Shown: positions 27,768 through 37,538 of the stretch, piece by piece | Position numbering within the stretch: position 1 is the stretch's first letter | Layout of the letters: each line of letters starts with the position of its first letter | From: an uncultured Oscillospiraceae bacterium | GTDB lineage: Bacteria > Bacillota > Clostridia > Oscillospirales > Ruminococcaceae | Assembly (NCBI GenBank): GCA_910588145.1 | Contig: CAJUPO010000006.1 | Coordinates: 1-64,000 of the forward strand | Length of the DNA stretch: 64,000 nucleotides | Direction of reading: 5' to 3' | The notes under the pieces: model-generated | What the model was told of the DNA's origin: nothing | Seen by the model: only the letters and a program-made list of their open reading frames with translations | The model's database searches: none | Made by a program: the position numbers and the translations under genes

Positions 27768-28688
27768 ATGAAAAATTACCGACCCGAAGGCAGTCTTATT
27801 AACACTGACGAAAACAGGAGACTTACTGAAACCTCAGCCGGTATGCATGAAGCCATGGCTAACGGAAAAATTCTTGAAGGACGTGTTTCGGTGTGCGACA
27901 GTGCGCATAATCTTATAGTGGATCTACCCTCAATGAAGGGCATCATTCCCCGCATAGAAGGAGCATCCGGTATAGAAAACGGCTCAACGCGGGATATAGC
28001 ACTGATTTCTAAAGTAAATAAATCCGTTTGCTTTAAGGTTATCGCCATAAACAAGGATAAAAACGGTACAGAAACAGCTGTTTTATCAAGGCGTGCAGTA
28101 CAGGAGGAATGTTTCAGCAGATATATAAGCGCCCTCAATCCAGGAGATATTATTCCAGCAAGAGTCACGCACCTGGAGCAATTCGGATGCTTTGTAGACA
28201 TAGGCTGCGGAATACCTTCCCTTATACCTATTGATTCAGTATCAGTTTCGAGAATTTCACACCCCTCTGACCGATTTTCTCCGGGACAGGTTATAAGCGT
28301 TATTGTAAAGGGAATGGAAAACGGAAGAATCCTGCTTTCACACAAGGAATTACTTGGTACATGGCAGGAAAATGCTGATATGTTTAAAGCCGGTGAAACA
28401 GTATCCGGAATTGTCCGTTCAATTGAAGATTACGGAATTTTTATTGAGCTTGCGCCCAATCTTGCCGGACTCGCTGAACCCCGTCCGGATGTAATGATAG
28501 GACAGCATGCAAGCGTATACATAAAAGCTATTATTCCCGATAAAATGAAAATTAAACTTATAATAGTTGATACATTTAATGCTGATTACAGTAAAAAGAA
28601 TCTGAAATATTTTGTAAACAGCGATCATATCTCTCATTGGATATATACACCGCAGGCATCTGCAAAGCTGATTGAATCAAGATTTTAA
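27768..28688 (+). CDS. S1 RNA-binding domain protein (RpsA-like)
   Basis: The 306-residue protein has an N-terminal region of about 120 residues with a degenerate S1-like beta-barrel (EGRVSVCDS onward). A clear S1 domain follows near 125-195 (GDIIPARVTHLEQFGCFVDIG) and a second near 210-270 (GETVSGIVRSIEDYGIFIEL). S1 domains bind single-stranded RNA; proteins of this layout in Clostridia are annotated as S1-like, but no full six-domain ribosomal protein S1 is implied. GGAAA-type sites precede the ATG. A strong terminator follows. Confidence 0.85.
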   Translation: MKNYRPEGSLINTDENRRLTETSAGMHEAMANGKILEGRVSVCDSAHNLIVDLPSMKGIIPRIEGASGIENGSTRDIALISKVNKSVCFKVIAINKDKNGTETAVLSRRAVQEECFSRYISALNPGDIIPARVTHLEQFGCFVDIGCGIPSLIPIDSVSVSRISHPSDRFSPGQVISVIVKGMENGRILLSHKELLGTWQENADMFKAGETVSGIVRSIEDYGIFIELAPNLAGLAEPRPDVMIGQHASVYIKAIIPDKMKIKLIIVDTFNADYSKKNLKYFVNSDHISHWIYTPQASAKLIESRF

Positions 28689-28691
28689 TAT

Positions 28692-28726
28692 AACAGCCGG
28701 AAAAGTTATATTTTTCCGGCTGTTTC
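28692..28726 (+). terminator. Terminator after the S1-domain gene
   Basis: ACAGCCGGAAAA pairs with TTTTCCGGCTGT around a 6-nt loop and is followed by TTCTTTA. Confidence 0.9.
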
Positions 28727-28749
28727 TTTATACATAAAAAAATCTCCTC

Positions 28750-28788
28750 AAAAAAAAATCACTTACGATTCAAAACCGCAAGTGATTA
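28750..28788 (-). terminator. Terminator of clpE and of the long ruv-clp gene run
   Basis: AATCACTT (28757-28764) pairs with AAGTGATT (28780-28787), with an inner CG pair. On the minus strand it is followed by an unbroken run of eight T. Confidence 0.85.
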
Positions 28789-28808
28789 TTATCAGTATAA
28801 TACAATTA

Positions 28809-31091
28809 TTACATGTATTCTATTTTGATCTCTCCGTTTTCAGCGGTCACTCCTATTCCGGAAACATCGCCTGAATGTTCAATAATTACATCTGCAATCT
28901 TGTCTTCAATCTCTTTGCGTATAACTCTTCTTATATCCCTTGCTCCATATACCTTGCCGAATGACTTTTCAGCTACTGCTTCAAGAGCCTTCTGGTCATA
29001 ATTCAGTATGATATTTTTTTCTGCCAAAGGTTCTTTCATTTCGTCGATCATAAGAGAAGCTATCTTTGCAAAGTCAGATTTACCGAGAGAATGGAATACA
29101 ACAACTTCATCAATTCTGCTTAAAAATTCAGGTCTGAGGAACTCCCTAAGGGCTTTCATTGCTTTTTCTCTTGAAATATCCTCAACAGATTTATTGAAGC
29201 CCACTCCTGTTGATTTATCGGTAGATCCGGCATTGGAAGTCATAGCAATTATTGTATGCTCAAAGCTTACGGTACGTCCCTGGGCGTCGTTAATTTTTCC
29301 CTCGTCCAGTATCTGGAGAAGAATATTCATAACATCAGGATGTGCCTTTTCAATTTCATCAAACAGCACTACTGAATAAGGATGTCTGCGTACCTTTTCG
29401 GTAAGCTGTCCAGCCTCGTCATATCCAACGTATCCGGGAGGAGAACCGATCATTCTTGCAACGGAATGCTTCTCCATATACTCAGTCATATCAAGCCTTA
29501 TCAGCGGATCAGCAGAGTCAAACAGCTCTTGTGAAAGTACCTTTACAAGCTCTGTTTTTCCTACTCCAGTCGGTCCCACAAAGATAAATGAAGCCGGTCT
29601 AATACGCTTTGAAAGCTGCACTCTTGTACGCTTTATTGCTCCGGCTACAAGATGAACTGCTTCGTCCTGTCCAACGATGTGCTTTTGAAGATTCTCCTCA
29701 AGTGAAGATATTCTTGAAAATTCAGACTCAGCAATTTTATTTGAAGGAATGCCGGTCCAAAGTTCAATAACCTTAGCAATATCGTTTTCCGTTACCTGAA
29801 CATCGGAAACCACCTTTTCAAGCTCTGACATTTCATTCTTGACACGTATAATATCACCCTTTACCTCTGCCAAAGCCTGATAGTCAGGTTCATTCTGTTC
29901 TTCTATTGTTTTTTCCATATCTGTAAGAATTTTAAGCCTTTTTGTCGCCTTATCATACTGAGCAAGCTCCGGTGTTCTTATGCAGGTACACGCACAGCTT
30001 TCATCAAGCAGATCAATTGCCTTATCTGGCAAAAATCTATCCTGTATATATCTTTCTGAAAGTACAGCGCAGGTTTTTATAAGTTCATCGCTGATTCTCA
30101 CCTTATGAAATGTTTCATAATATTTCTTTATACCGCTGAGAACCTCTATTGTATCTGCGATAGTTGGTTCATTAACTGTAACAGGCTGAAATCTTCTTTC
30201 AAGCGCTGAATCCTTTTCTATATACTTACGGTATTCAGAAAAGGTAGTTGCGCCTATAACCTGTACTTCTCCTCTGGATAGAGCCGGTTTCAGAATATTA
30301 GCCGCATTCATAGAGCCTTCTGAATCGCCGGTTCCCACCAAATTATGTACCTCGTCAATAAATAGTATAATATTGCCTTCAGACTTAACTTCATTTACAA
30401 GACCCTTAACTCTGCTTTCAAACTGTCCCCTGAACTGTGTACCCGCAACAAGGGCAGTAAGATCAAGAAGATAAACTTTTTTATCAACAAGATTAAACGG
30501 AACATCACCCGATACTATTCGCTGAGCAATTCCCTCAGCAATAGCGGTTTTTCCGACGCCTGGTTCACCTATGAGGCATGGATTATTTTTCTGACGCCTT
30601 GAAAGAATCTGGACAACTCTTGCGATTTCCTTATCTCTTCCAATAATATTATCAAGCAGTCCGTCTTCCGCTCTTTTCGTCAGATTAGTACAATAGTTTT
30701 CCAGGAACTTAAGTTCCTTTTTCTTTCTTTTCTTATCATTTTTTACATTTGCGCTTTTTGATTCCTTTTTCTTCTCAGACGGCAGCTCATCGCTGTCCGA
30801 TGCCTTAACGCCCCCCAGGTGACCGTCAAGAAGATTCTGGATATAAGGCGGAAGCGTTCCTGCGCCGCCCATTTCAAAGCTGTCGCCGTCAAAAAGCTCC
30901 ATCATCTGATCAGACATCTGTTCCAGATCTTCGTCAGAAATACCAAGCTGACTCATGTAATCAGCAACCTGAGGGATATTCATTTCCTTTGCGCACATGA
31001 GGCAAAGTCCCTCATTTTTCTTTTCATTACCGTGCATTGAAGTTATAAAAACAACAGCCGGTCTTTTTTTGCATCTGCTGCATAAAACCAT
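28809..31091 (-). CDS. clpE: ClpE-type ATP-dependent Clp protease ATPase subunit
   Basis: The 760-residue protein starts with a C4 zinc-finger-like motif (C4, C7, C30, C33) instead of the usual paired Clp N-domains, which marks ClpE among the Hsp100 family. A low-complexity Lys/Glu linker lies near 110-125. The first AAA+ module follows (GEPGVGKTAIAEG), then a short coiled-coil middle segment (about 390-440) and a second AAA+ module (GPTGVGKTELVKV). It would unfold substrates for ClpP, which is not in the window. ClpC is the alternative, but the zinc motif argues for ClpE. No CtsR-type operator is obvious. It is the last gene of a long same-strand run. Confidence 0.85.
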   Translation of the reverse strand: MVLCSRCKKRPAVVFITSMHGNEKKNEGLCLMCAKEMNIPQVADYMSQLGISDEDLEQMSDQMMELFDGDSFEMGGAGTLPPYIQNLLDGHLGGVKASDSDELPSEKKKESKSANVKNDKKRKKKELKFLENYCTNLTKRAEDGLLDNIIGRDKEIARVVQILSRRQKNNPCLIGEPGVGKTAIAEGIAQRIVSGDVPFNLVDKKVYLLDLTALVAGTQFRGQFESRVKGLVNEVKSEGNIILFIDEVHNLVGTGDSEGSMNAANILKPALSRGEVQVIGATTFSEYRKYIEKDSALERRFQPVTVNEPTIADTIEVLSGIKKYYETFHKVRISDELIKTCAVLSERYIQDRFLPDKAIDLLDESCACTCIRTPELAQYDKATKRLKILTDMEKTIEEQNEPDYQALAEVKGDIIRVKNEMSELEKVVSDVQVTENDIAKVIELWTGIPSNKIAESEFSRISSLEENLQKHIVGQDEAVHLVAGAIKRTRVQLSKRIRPASFIFVGPTGVGKTELVKVLSQELFDSADPLIRLDMTEYMEKHSVARMIGSPPGYVGYDEAGQLTEKVRRHPYSVVLFDEIEKAHPDVMNILLQILDEGKINDAQGRTVSFEHTIIAMTSNAGSTDKSTGVGFNKSVEDISREKAMKALREFLRPEFLSRIDEVVVFHSLGKSDFAKIASLMIDEMKEPLAEKNIILNYDQKALEAVAEKSFGKVYGARDIRRVIRKEIEDKIADVIIEHSGDVSGIGVTAENGEIKIEYM

Positions 31092-31103
31092 AAGTAACTC
31101 ACC

Positions 31104-31123
31104 CTTCGCCCGGAAAGCGAAGC
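31104..31123 (-). repeat. Hairpin upstream of clpE
   Basis: CTTCGC and GCGAAG pair around a 7-nt loop about 13 nt before the clpE start; in the RNA the 3' arm abuts the GGGTGAG-type ribosome site. It may affect translation, but the stem is only 6 bp. Confidence 0.4.
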
Positions 31124-31171
31124 TCCTTTCATTTAATTCCTGTTATAAAAAATTACAGAAAATATTTGTTT

Positions 31172-32053
31172 TTACACCTTTTCAAAAAAATGCTTGAATA
31201 TATAAGTTTTATCTACTGTTTCATAGCTAAAAAATGATCCGCTGCTCTCTGCAACATCTATCATTATCTTAACAATAACCGCCATAGCAAACATAGCAAC
31301 AGCTGCTCTTGCTATTCCTAAAACGCCGCCGAAAAATTTATCAAGCCTGTCATATCCGTTAAGCAGTCCAAAAGCTGAAGTTTTTACTGCAACAAAACCT
31401 ATTACAGCCATGAAAACAGCAAAAAGAATCAGAAAAGAAAAAACCTGCGAAAGTTTTTCTCCGGGTCCCCTTATAAAATTCTTTTCGACAAACTCAGGCA
31501 TTTTATCAGGACTTAGTACGATCAATTCAAGAGTTTCCTCAAACAGTTCCTGATTGCCGCTTATTTTATCGTTAATAGCGCCCGTAACATAAGGCGGAAG
31601 CTTTATTCCTATTTGTTCGCCGAATTTTTTTGAAAACTCCCCTGTCATAAAATCTGAAAACTTTTCAAAAACATCAACTTTATCCCCCGCAGAATTATTG
31701 GCATACTTATACAGACCGTTCAGTCCGGCACCGGATTTTATTATGTCTTTTATACGCCCTTCATCAGCCACTGCTCCGTATCCCTGATCTTCAATAATCT
31801 TCTTTATCGCAGGAGAAGGATCATATTCATCCATTGCTTCCTCAACTGCATTCATACTGGTTTCTTTTATAAATTTATCATATACAAAACCAGCCGCCTG
31901 TTTACTGATAACCAATGCCAGAATAATCGAAACAACGCATCCGGCAACTTTAATCAGTATTTTTGAAAATCCCTTTTTTGCGCTCCTATAAATAAAAAAT
32001 ATGATTACTGCAGCAGATAATATATCATATATCCACCAGAATTTTTCTCCCAT
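31172..32053 (-). CDS. CvpA family membrane protein
   Basis: The 293-residue protein has two hydrophobic helices at the N-terminus (residues 8-52, with YRSAKKGFSKI resembling the CvpA GxxxG turn). A long extracytoplasmic region of about 130 residues follows, then two C-terminal membrane helices with GVLGIARAAVA, the second CvpA signature. CvpA-type proteins are linked to colicin V export, biofilm and envelope stress; a defined biochemical role is lacking. It follows the DUF5711 gene by 18 bp. Confidence 0.75.
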   Translation of the reverse strand: MGEKFWWIYDILSAAVIIFFIYRSAKKGFSKILIKVAGCVVSIILALVISKQAAGFVYDKFIKETSMNAVEEAMDEYDPSPAIKKIIEDQGYGAVADEGRIKDIIKSGAGLNGLYKYANNSAGDKVDVFEKFSDFMTGEFSKKFGEQIGIKLPPYVTGAINDKISGNQELFEETLELIVLSPDKMPEFVEKNFIRGPGEKLSQVFSFLILFAVFMAVIGFVAVKTSAFGLLNGYDRLDKFFGGVLGIARAAVAMFAMAVIVKIMIDVAESSGSFFSYETVDKTYIFKHFFEKV

Positions 32054-32071
32054 TCTTCAATGCTCCGTTCC

Positions 32072-33244
32072 TTAGTCATAATCCGTTCTGTCTATTCTGT
32101 CATACCCTAAAAGGAAAATATAGTCATCTATATATATAAAACTGTCATATGATCCCTCAGAGCTTATATTTTGTTCTCCTCCGCCGTTATAATTATATTT
32201 AGTCACACCGTCTTTATTTAGAACACATATTCTGTCTTCAATAAATCTTATGCATTTCTGACTGTTATCCTGAAATTCTATAACTGACGGATCCATCTTT
32301 TCTCCGTCAATAAATGTAACATAGCTGTGTCTTTTAGATTTGTTTTCGAAAAGCATTACAGCCTTGTTCTCTGAGTAATCCCAGTCTGCTATGCTGCTCG
32401 GATATTCGTAAGAATATAACAAACTTCCGTTATTGTCATAATATGCGCATTTTGTATCGCCAATTACAAATACCTTTTTTTCGCCGTAATATACATTCAG
32501 ACACAATGTATCAATATATTCAGACGTCCAGTTATCGCTTTTGGAATTAAAGGAAACTGAGATGATTTTTGAGCACATAACACCGTCCACTGCCTCACAG
32601 GTGGATAATATGCATCCCTTAGCGCCTGGACTGAATGAAAGATCTGTAACTCTCTCGATGCAGTCACGGTTATAAATTTCATTGCCTGACTCATCAAAAA
32701 CAGTCAAACGGCAGGTATAATTATCAGAACTGGTGACAACGGCTGCGTATCCATTTTCACTCAGACGTGCAAAGATAATATTATTTTCAAGCTTCTTTTT
32801 ATAAATTGTCTTACTGCGGCTTTCTATTCTAAATCTGTTTCCGCCGCTTTCATAGATAAGGGCTTTTTTACCTGAGGTCTGAAGCATGGCGTTGGCATAT
32901 GCATGCTGCCTTTCATCACAAAGATCACCGTCGCAGTCATATATGTACAAATATGCGTCGCTGAGGATAGCTAAATAGCCGTTTATTTCTCCGGTCTGGT
33001 ATTCAATTCCTCCGGAAATACTGATTGGAAAATTCCCCTTTGCAAGATTACCTCCATTTGACTTTACGCTTTCAAAGCGATTCCCGATACCCTCAAGCTT
33101 CGGATACCATTCATCCCGCTTTACATAAAAAGCAGCCACCGATGACACCAGAAGAACAAAAGCCAGCAGCTTTAACAGCTTCTTCCGGCGGTTTCGTCTT
33201 TTTCTCAGACGAACAATGTCTATATCCTTTATGTTCTTATCCAT
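32072..33244 (-). CDS. DUF5711 family membrane-anchored beta-propeller-like protein
   Basis: This 390-residue protein has a highly basic start (residues 10-24, RLRKRRNRRKKLLK) and one membrane helix (about 25-42). A large beta-rich extracytoplasmic part follows, with repeated Tyr/Asp/Gly strands reminiscent of a beta-propeller (LSDAYLYIYDCDG, YDNNGSLLYSYEY). This fits the DUF5711 family of Firmicutes, whose function is unknown. It lies between truA and the CvpA-like gene with short gaps. Confidence 0.75.
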   Translation of the reverse strand: MDKNIKDIDIVRLRKRRNRRKKLLKLLAFVLLVSSVAAFYVKRDEWYPKLEGIGNRFESVKSNGGNLAKGNFPISISGGIEYQTGEINGYLAILSDAYLYIYDCDGDLCDERQHAYANAMLQTSGKKALIYESGGNRFRIESRSKTIYKKKLENNIIFARLSENGYAAVVTSSDNYTCRLTVFDESGNEIYNRDCIERVTDLSFSPGAKGCILSTCEAVDGVMCSKIISVSFNSKSDNWTSEYIDTLCLNVYYGEKKVFVIGDTKCAYYDNNGSLLYSYEYPSSIADWDYSENKAVMLFENKSKRHSYVTFIDGEKMDPSVIEFQDNSQKCIRFIEDRICVLNKDGVTKYNYNGGGEQNISSEGSYDSFIYIDDYIFLLGYDRIDRTDYD

Positions 33245-33264
33245 TAATATCCGCCTTTTTATTT

Positions 33265-33999
33265 TCAGTAAAAAATTCTGTTAAGATATAACCCGTGAGC
33301 CGCTGCTGTTCTTCCGGCAAGCTGTCTGTTTTTTGCTTTCATTATGCTTTCAAGATCGTCTGCTTTAATATTACCTTCATTGACCGCAAGCAGTGTTCCC
33401 ACCATGATTCTTATCATATTATACAAAAAACCATTGCCTTTGACAAGCATTTTCACTGAATCTCCATTAATTTCTACACTAAAATCATAAATAGTTCTTA
33501 CCGTGTCTTGTTTTTCATTATAATTTGAACAAAAACTTGCAAAATTGTGAGTTCCTATAAATTTTTTTGCAGCATACCTGACCAGATCAGCGTCAAACGG
33601 TCTGCGATAATGATATGACAGATCAGTTTCAAAAGGATTTTTGCTCTCACTGTTATGAATCCTGTATTCATATTCCTTACCTATACAGGAGAATCTTGCA
33701 TGAAATTCCGGTGCAGCTTCATCACATTCAAGTATAGAAATATCTGCCGGAAGATGTCCGTTAACTCCCCTAATAAAATTGCGCGGAGGAATAATGCTGT
33801 CTGTCAGAACGGAAAAACAGTAATTATTTGCATGCACTCCGGTATCAGTTCTGGAACAGCCGTTTATCACAACATTATGATTTAAAACCTTTGAAACGCA
33901 TTTTTCAACAACTTCCTGAACAGTAATTGCATTATCCTGACGCTGAAAACCATGATATGCCGTTCCCTTATATGCCATTAAAACCTTAAGATTTCTCAT
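33265..33999 (-). CDS. truA: tRNA pseudouridine synthase A
   Basis: The 244-residue enzyme forms pseudouridine at positions 38-40 of tRNA anticodon stems. The catalytic aspartate lies in SRTDTGVHAN near residue 53, with the usual N-terminal VLMAYKGTAYHGFQRQ and the C-terminal LVKGNGFLYNMIRIMVG motif. Its ATG overlaps the stop of the yfhO gene by four bases, a translational coupling. Confidence 0.96.
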   Translation of the reverse strand: MRNLKVLMAYKGTAYHGFQRQDNAITVQEVVEKCVSKVLNHNVVINGCSRTDTGVHANNYCFSVLTDSIIPPRNFIRGVNGHLPADISILECDEAAPEFHARFSCIGKEYEYRIHNSESKNPFETDLSYHYRRPFDADLVRYAAKKFIGTHNFASFCSNYNEKQDTVRTIYDFSVEINGDSVKMLVKGNGFLYNMIRIMVGTLLAVNEGNIKADDLESIMKAKNRQLAGRTAAAHGLYLNRIFY

Positions 34000-36719
34000 T
34001 TTAACTGCTCATTTTCTTTTATAGTATTAGTATCTCCGGATATATTTTCTGTTGCTTTCTTTTTTCTAAAGCTTTTTTCTGCAAAAGACCAGAATATCAA
34101 AACAAAAATTGAAACAACAGAGATCCCAAGTCCTGCAATAAATCCAGGAGGACTGTATTTCATTTCGATGCTATGTGTTCCGGCTGAAACAGGAATACAT
34201 ACCATAGCGTTTTTTAGAGGAGTTACCTTTGTCTCTTTTCCGTCAACATAAACCTTCCATCCTCCGTCATGAGGAACTGAAGTATAAAGAGTACTGTCCT
34301 CTGTAACATTAATGTTTCCATTAACTACGGTATCGCTGAAATCAGTAACCTCAAGAACTGATGCATTCAGTTTTTCATATCCTCTCTGAAACACGTCATC
34401 GTTTATCTGATATACATAAACCTGTCCTCTGCCGCCCTTATTTTCAGAAAGCTCACCATAAAGAGTTACAACATCTCCCGCCTTATAGCTTCCTGCCGGA
34501 AATGTATTTAAGTATTTTCCAAGGCTGAAAGTATGCAAAGATTCATCATCCTGCTTTATTTCAACACTTTTTACATTGTCAAGGTCAAATGAAATATAAA
34601 TCGGACCATCATTTGGGATAACATAATTAAATTTAAAGTATCTCTTTTCACTATCATCATATCCGTTATCAATCTGGAATCTGTAATTTCCGTATGATTC
34701 CTTTGAAACATTTATTCCATGATGTCCAACGTCCTTTACCTCAACAGCATTATAAACATCTTCATCTATGCCGGAAGCCTTTTTGAAAAACTCATTTTGA
34801 TTTTCAAATTGATTAAGTGAATCGCCTTCATAATCAAAAATCTTATTATCAGTTACAAATCCCAGCGGCAGATACATCTTATTTTTAAATATAGTAACAT
34901 TATCAGATTCTGCCAACGGTTCAACATATTCAAGATCTCCTGCATATCCGTCATGAGAAATAAGATATTTTAAATTCATAAACATATTAACAATTGGTGT
35001 AGACTCAGTATAATAATACCTGTTTCCGGCAGCAGAAGCATTCAGTCCCAAATGCTGCAAGAAATTAGTAACATTTACATTAGAAGTAGAAGAAAACTGT
35101 GAAATTCCTCTGAAGCCGTAAAGGGAAGGGTCGTTAATAGTATAATTAGACATCAGTTCAAGACGATACATATCATCGTCCTCTGCTTCCACTGCGTCAA
35201 TAAGAGAGGTCACGCTGTCATAATTTCTTGGATAACTTATATGATCTGTTGTTGTTACTTTCTCTACACCGTAGTACGCATTAATTGTCATTTCAACAGT
35301 ACAGACTGCAAATATCAGAAAATTCAACACTCCGGTTTTAAAAAGCTTTCTTTCATAAAGAAACATGAACAGAATGTAAACAAAGCTTATAACAATGCTT
35401 GAAATAACTGCTTTTTCCGACTGCTCGTTATGAGAAATAATTGCAATTAATAATGTCATTATAAGCATTGCAACTAAATCAATACCTTTGATATTTTTCG
35501 ACATAACTGTGTATGCCCTGTAAGCAGCTGCAATAAGCACAAAAGAGAAAAGGAAAGAAAATCTGTAAGGAAGCATATTGGTAAAATGAAAACCATGCCA
35601 CATATAATTGAGCACATTCATATTACAGCTAATGATAATAAACGCCAAATAAATTACTGTGATCACTTTTTCCCGTATCTTTATTTCTCTTGCACGCAGA
35701 AATACTCCCAGCAGTATGACTGCAAACATTCCGCAGTAAAAATTCGGAAGTCCTTCCTTAGAAGTAGGTTCATGAAAACCAATTACATTAGAGATCATAG
35801 TGGTCCATTTTTCATAATATTCAATTATTGCAGGGAATGTATTATCTACACTGTTAGTAAGCTGAAGAGCCAAAAATGCCGGAAGAAGAATTACTGCTCC
35901 CATACCTGCTCCGATTAATGTTGCACAAACAATCTGTCCAAGGCGCTTTAGAGCATACTTTATCCCTTCCCATTCCGAAATAACGCAGGCGGCAAAAATC
36001 ATTACCGTAAAAATGCAGGTAAACAATCCTATGTAAAAATTTGATACAAGCGATAGTGCAAGGGATATTGCATAAAGCTTATATTTACCCTCTTTAAACA
36101 GTTTTATGGTTCCAAGAACCACCAAAGGAAGCAGCGCAACAGTATCAATCCAAATAACATTCCAATAATACCCCATTATATAGCTGCTGAGGGCATAGAA
36201 CAGAGAAAATCCTGTTATGGAAATATCATTTCTTTTGAATACGCCTTTAAAAAATAATGCGCTAAAAAGACCGGCGCAGCCAATTTTTATTGTCAGGAAA
36301 AGTGTCAGCGCTTCTCTGGAATTTTCAAGCGGGAATAAAACTGATAAAATATTCAGCGGACTTGTTCCGTAATAGGACAATACTGAAATAAAATTTGTTC
36401 CCATTCCAGTATTCCAGGAAAAAAGCAGAGATGAAAAATTCTGAAGCTTATCTTGAAGTTCCTTAAAAAAAGGAAAATACTGATGCCAAAGGTCAGTTAC
36501 AAGAATTTGCCTATCTCCAAACGGATGCACTTCAGAATTAGCAAACATAATCCACATAATAAGAAATGGAAGCAGGAAAGACAAAAACAAATAAACTCTC
36601 GTTTCACCTTTTCTGTTATAAATCAGAAGATTATTCTTATTAGCCCAAAACGGCTGTTTTATAGAATGTTGTTTTTTATTCTTGACAGAAACCTTTTTAG
36701 ATTTTATTTTCTTTTCCAT
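33996..36719 (-). CDS. YfhO family polytopic membrane protein
   Basis: The 907-residue protein has about twelve membrane helices in the first 500 residues (LLPFLIMWIMF onward) and a large extracytoplasmic C-terminal part of about 370 residues. A last helix near 860 and a basic tail follow. This is the YfhO layout, a GT-C-like membrane protein; YfhO in Bacillus glycosylates lipoteichoic acid, so an envelope polymer glycosylation role is a reasonable inference. ATG 36719 has AGGGGT nine bases upstream; the TTG at 36725 is less likely. Confidence 0.88.
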   Translation of the reverse strand: MEKKIKSKKVSVKNKKQHSIKQPFWANKNNLLIYNRKGETRVYLFLSFLLPFLIMWIMFANSEVHPFGDRQILVTDLWHQYFPFFKELQDKLQNFSSLLFSWNTGMGTNFISVLSYYGTSPLNILSVLFPLENSREALTLFLTIKIGCAGLFSALFFKGVFKRNDISITGFSLFYALSSYIMGYYWNVIWIDTVALLPLVVLGTIKLFKEGKYKLYAISLALSLVSNFYIGLFTCIFTVMIFAACVISEWEGIKYALKRLGQIVCATLIGAGMGAVILLPAFLALQLTNSVDNTFPAIIEYYEKWTTMISNVIGFHEPTSKEGLPNFYCGMFAVILLGVFLRAREIKIREKVITVIYLAFIIISCNMNVLNYMWHGFHFTNMLPYRFSFLFSFVLIAAAYRAYTVMSKNIKGIDLVAMLIMTLLIAIISHNEQSEKAVISSIVISFVYILFMFLYERKLFKTGVLNFLIFAVCTVEMTINAYYGVEKVTTTDHISYPRNYDSVTSLIDAVEAEDDDMYRLELMSNYTINDPSLYGFRGISQFSSTSNVNVTNFLQHLGLNASAAGNRYYYTESTPIVNMFMNLKYLISHDGYAGDLEYVEPLAESDNVTIFKNKMYLPLGFVTDNKIFDYEGDSLNQFENQNEFFKKASGIDEDVYNAVEVKDVGHHGINVSKESYGNYRFQIDNGYDDSEKRYFKFNYVIPNDGPIYISFDLDNVKSVEIKQDDESLHTFSLGKYLNTFPAGSYKAGDVVTLYGELSENKGGRGQVYVYQINDDVFQRGYEKLNASVLEVTDFSDTVVNGNINVTEDSTLYTSVPHDGGWKVYVDGKETKVTPLKNAMVCIPVSAGTHSIEMKYSPPGFIAGLGISVVSIFVLIFWSFAEKSFRKKKATENISGDTNTIKENEQLK

Positions 36720-36734
36720 ATACAAAACACCCCT

Positions 36735-37538
36735 TTATACAACAATATTAACAAATATTACAGAAGCCATAAAAAATAAAGATAACGCAAGGGCAATATA
36801 ATCAGCGGAGGTACTTTTCAGCTGTTTCATTCTTGTTCTTCCAGCCCCGCCTCGATAGCACCTGCACTCCATAGCTGTTGCCAGTTCTCCGGCACGTCTG
36901 ACTGCGGAAACAAACAAGGGAATTATAACTGGTACGATTGCCTTAGCCTTGTCTCTGAGCTTGCCTCCGTCTATATCAGAACCCCTTGCTTTTTGAGCTG
37001 ACACTATTTTATCTGTTTCTTCAACAAGCGTCGGAATAAATCTCAGTGCAATAGTCATCATCATAGCCAATTCATGAACAGGAAACTTAAGCTTTTTCAG
37101 CGGTCCCAGAAGCCGTTCAATAGCGTCTGTCAGGGATATAGGAGAAGTCGTATATGTCAGAAGCGATGTTCCGGCAATAAGCAGTACTATTCTTATAATC
37201 ATAAACACTGACGTTTCCAGCCCGCTGTAAGTTATGATTATAAACTTCCACTCAAAAATAACATCACCGCCTGTTATAAAAAACAGATTAAGCAACGCTG
37301 TTATGGCAAGCAAAGGCATGATCGGCTTAATACTTTTACAGATCATTTTAACAGGTATTCCGGAAATGATTACAGACATTACAGCAAAAACTGCTCCTGC
37401 TTCAAGAGAAAAATAGTCTCTTCCGATAAAAAGCATAGCAATATAAATTCCTGAAATAATTATTTTATATCTGGGATCAAGCCGGTGCAAAACTCCATTC
37501 CCCGGAAAATACTGTCCGAGGGTTATATCCTTGATCAT
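36735..37538 (-). CDS. ecfT: ECF transporter transmembrane component EcfT
   Basis: The 267-residue membrane scaffold of the energy-coupling factor module carries the two coupling helices with the ARG signature: QKARGSDIDGG near residue 182 and the related AMECRCYRGG near 232. It links S-components to the ATPase pair. Its ATG overlaps the ecfA2 stop by four bases. Confidence 0.95.
   Translation of the reverse strand: MIKDITLGQYFPGNGVLHRLDPRYKIIISGIYIAMLFIGRDYFSLEAGAVFAVMSVIISGIPVKMICKSIKPIMPLLAITALLNLFFITGGDVIFEWKFIIITYSGLETSVFMIIRIVLLIAGTSLLTYTTSPISLTDAIERLLGPLKKLKFPVHELAMMMTIALRFIPTLVEETDKIVSAQKARGSDIDGGKLRDKAKAIVPVIIPLFVSAVRRAGELATAMECRCYRGGAGRTRMKQLKSTSADYIALALSLFFMASVIFVNIVV

Noticed and set aside
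27776..28345. Open frame of 189 codons antisense to the S1-domain gene
   Set aside because: It mirrors a conserved S1 protein and lacks a start signal.
31092..31171. CIRCE or CtsR operator before clpE
   Set aside because: No inverted or direct heptamer repeats of those types were found by eye.
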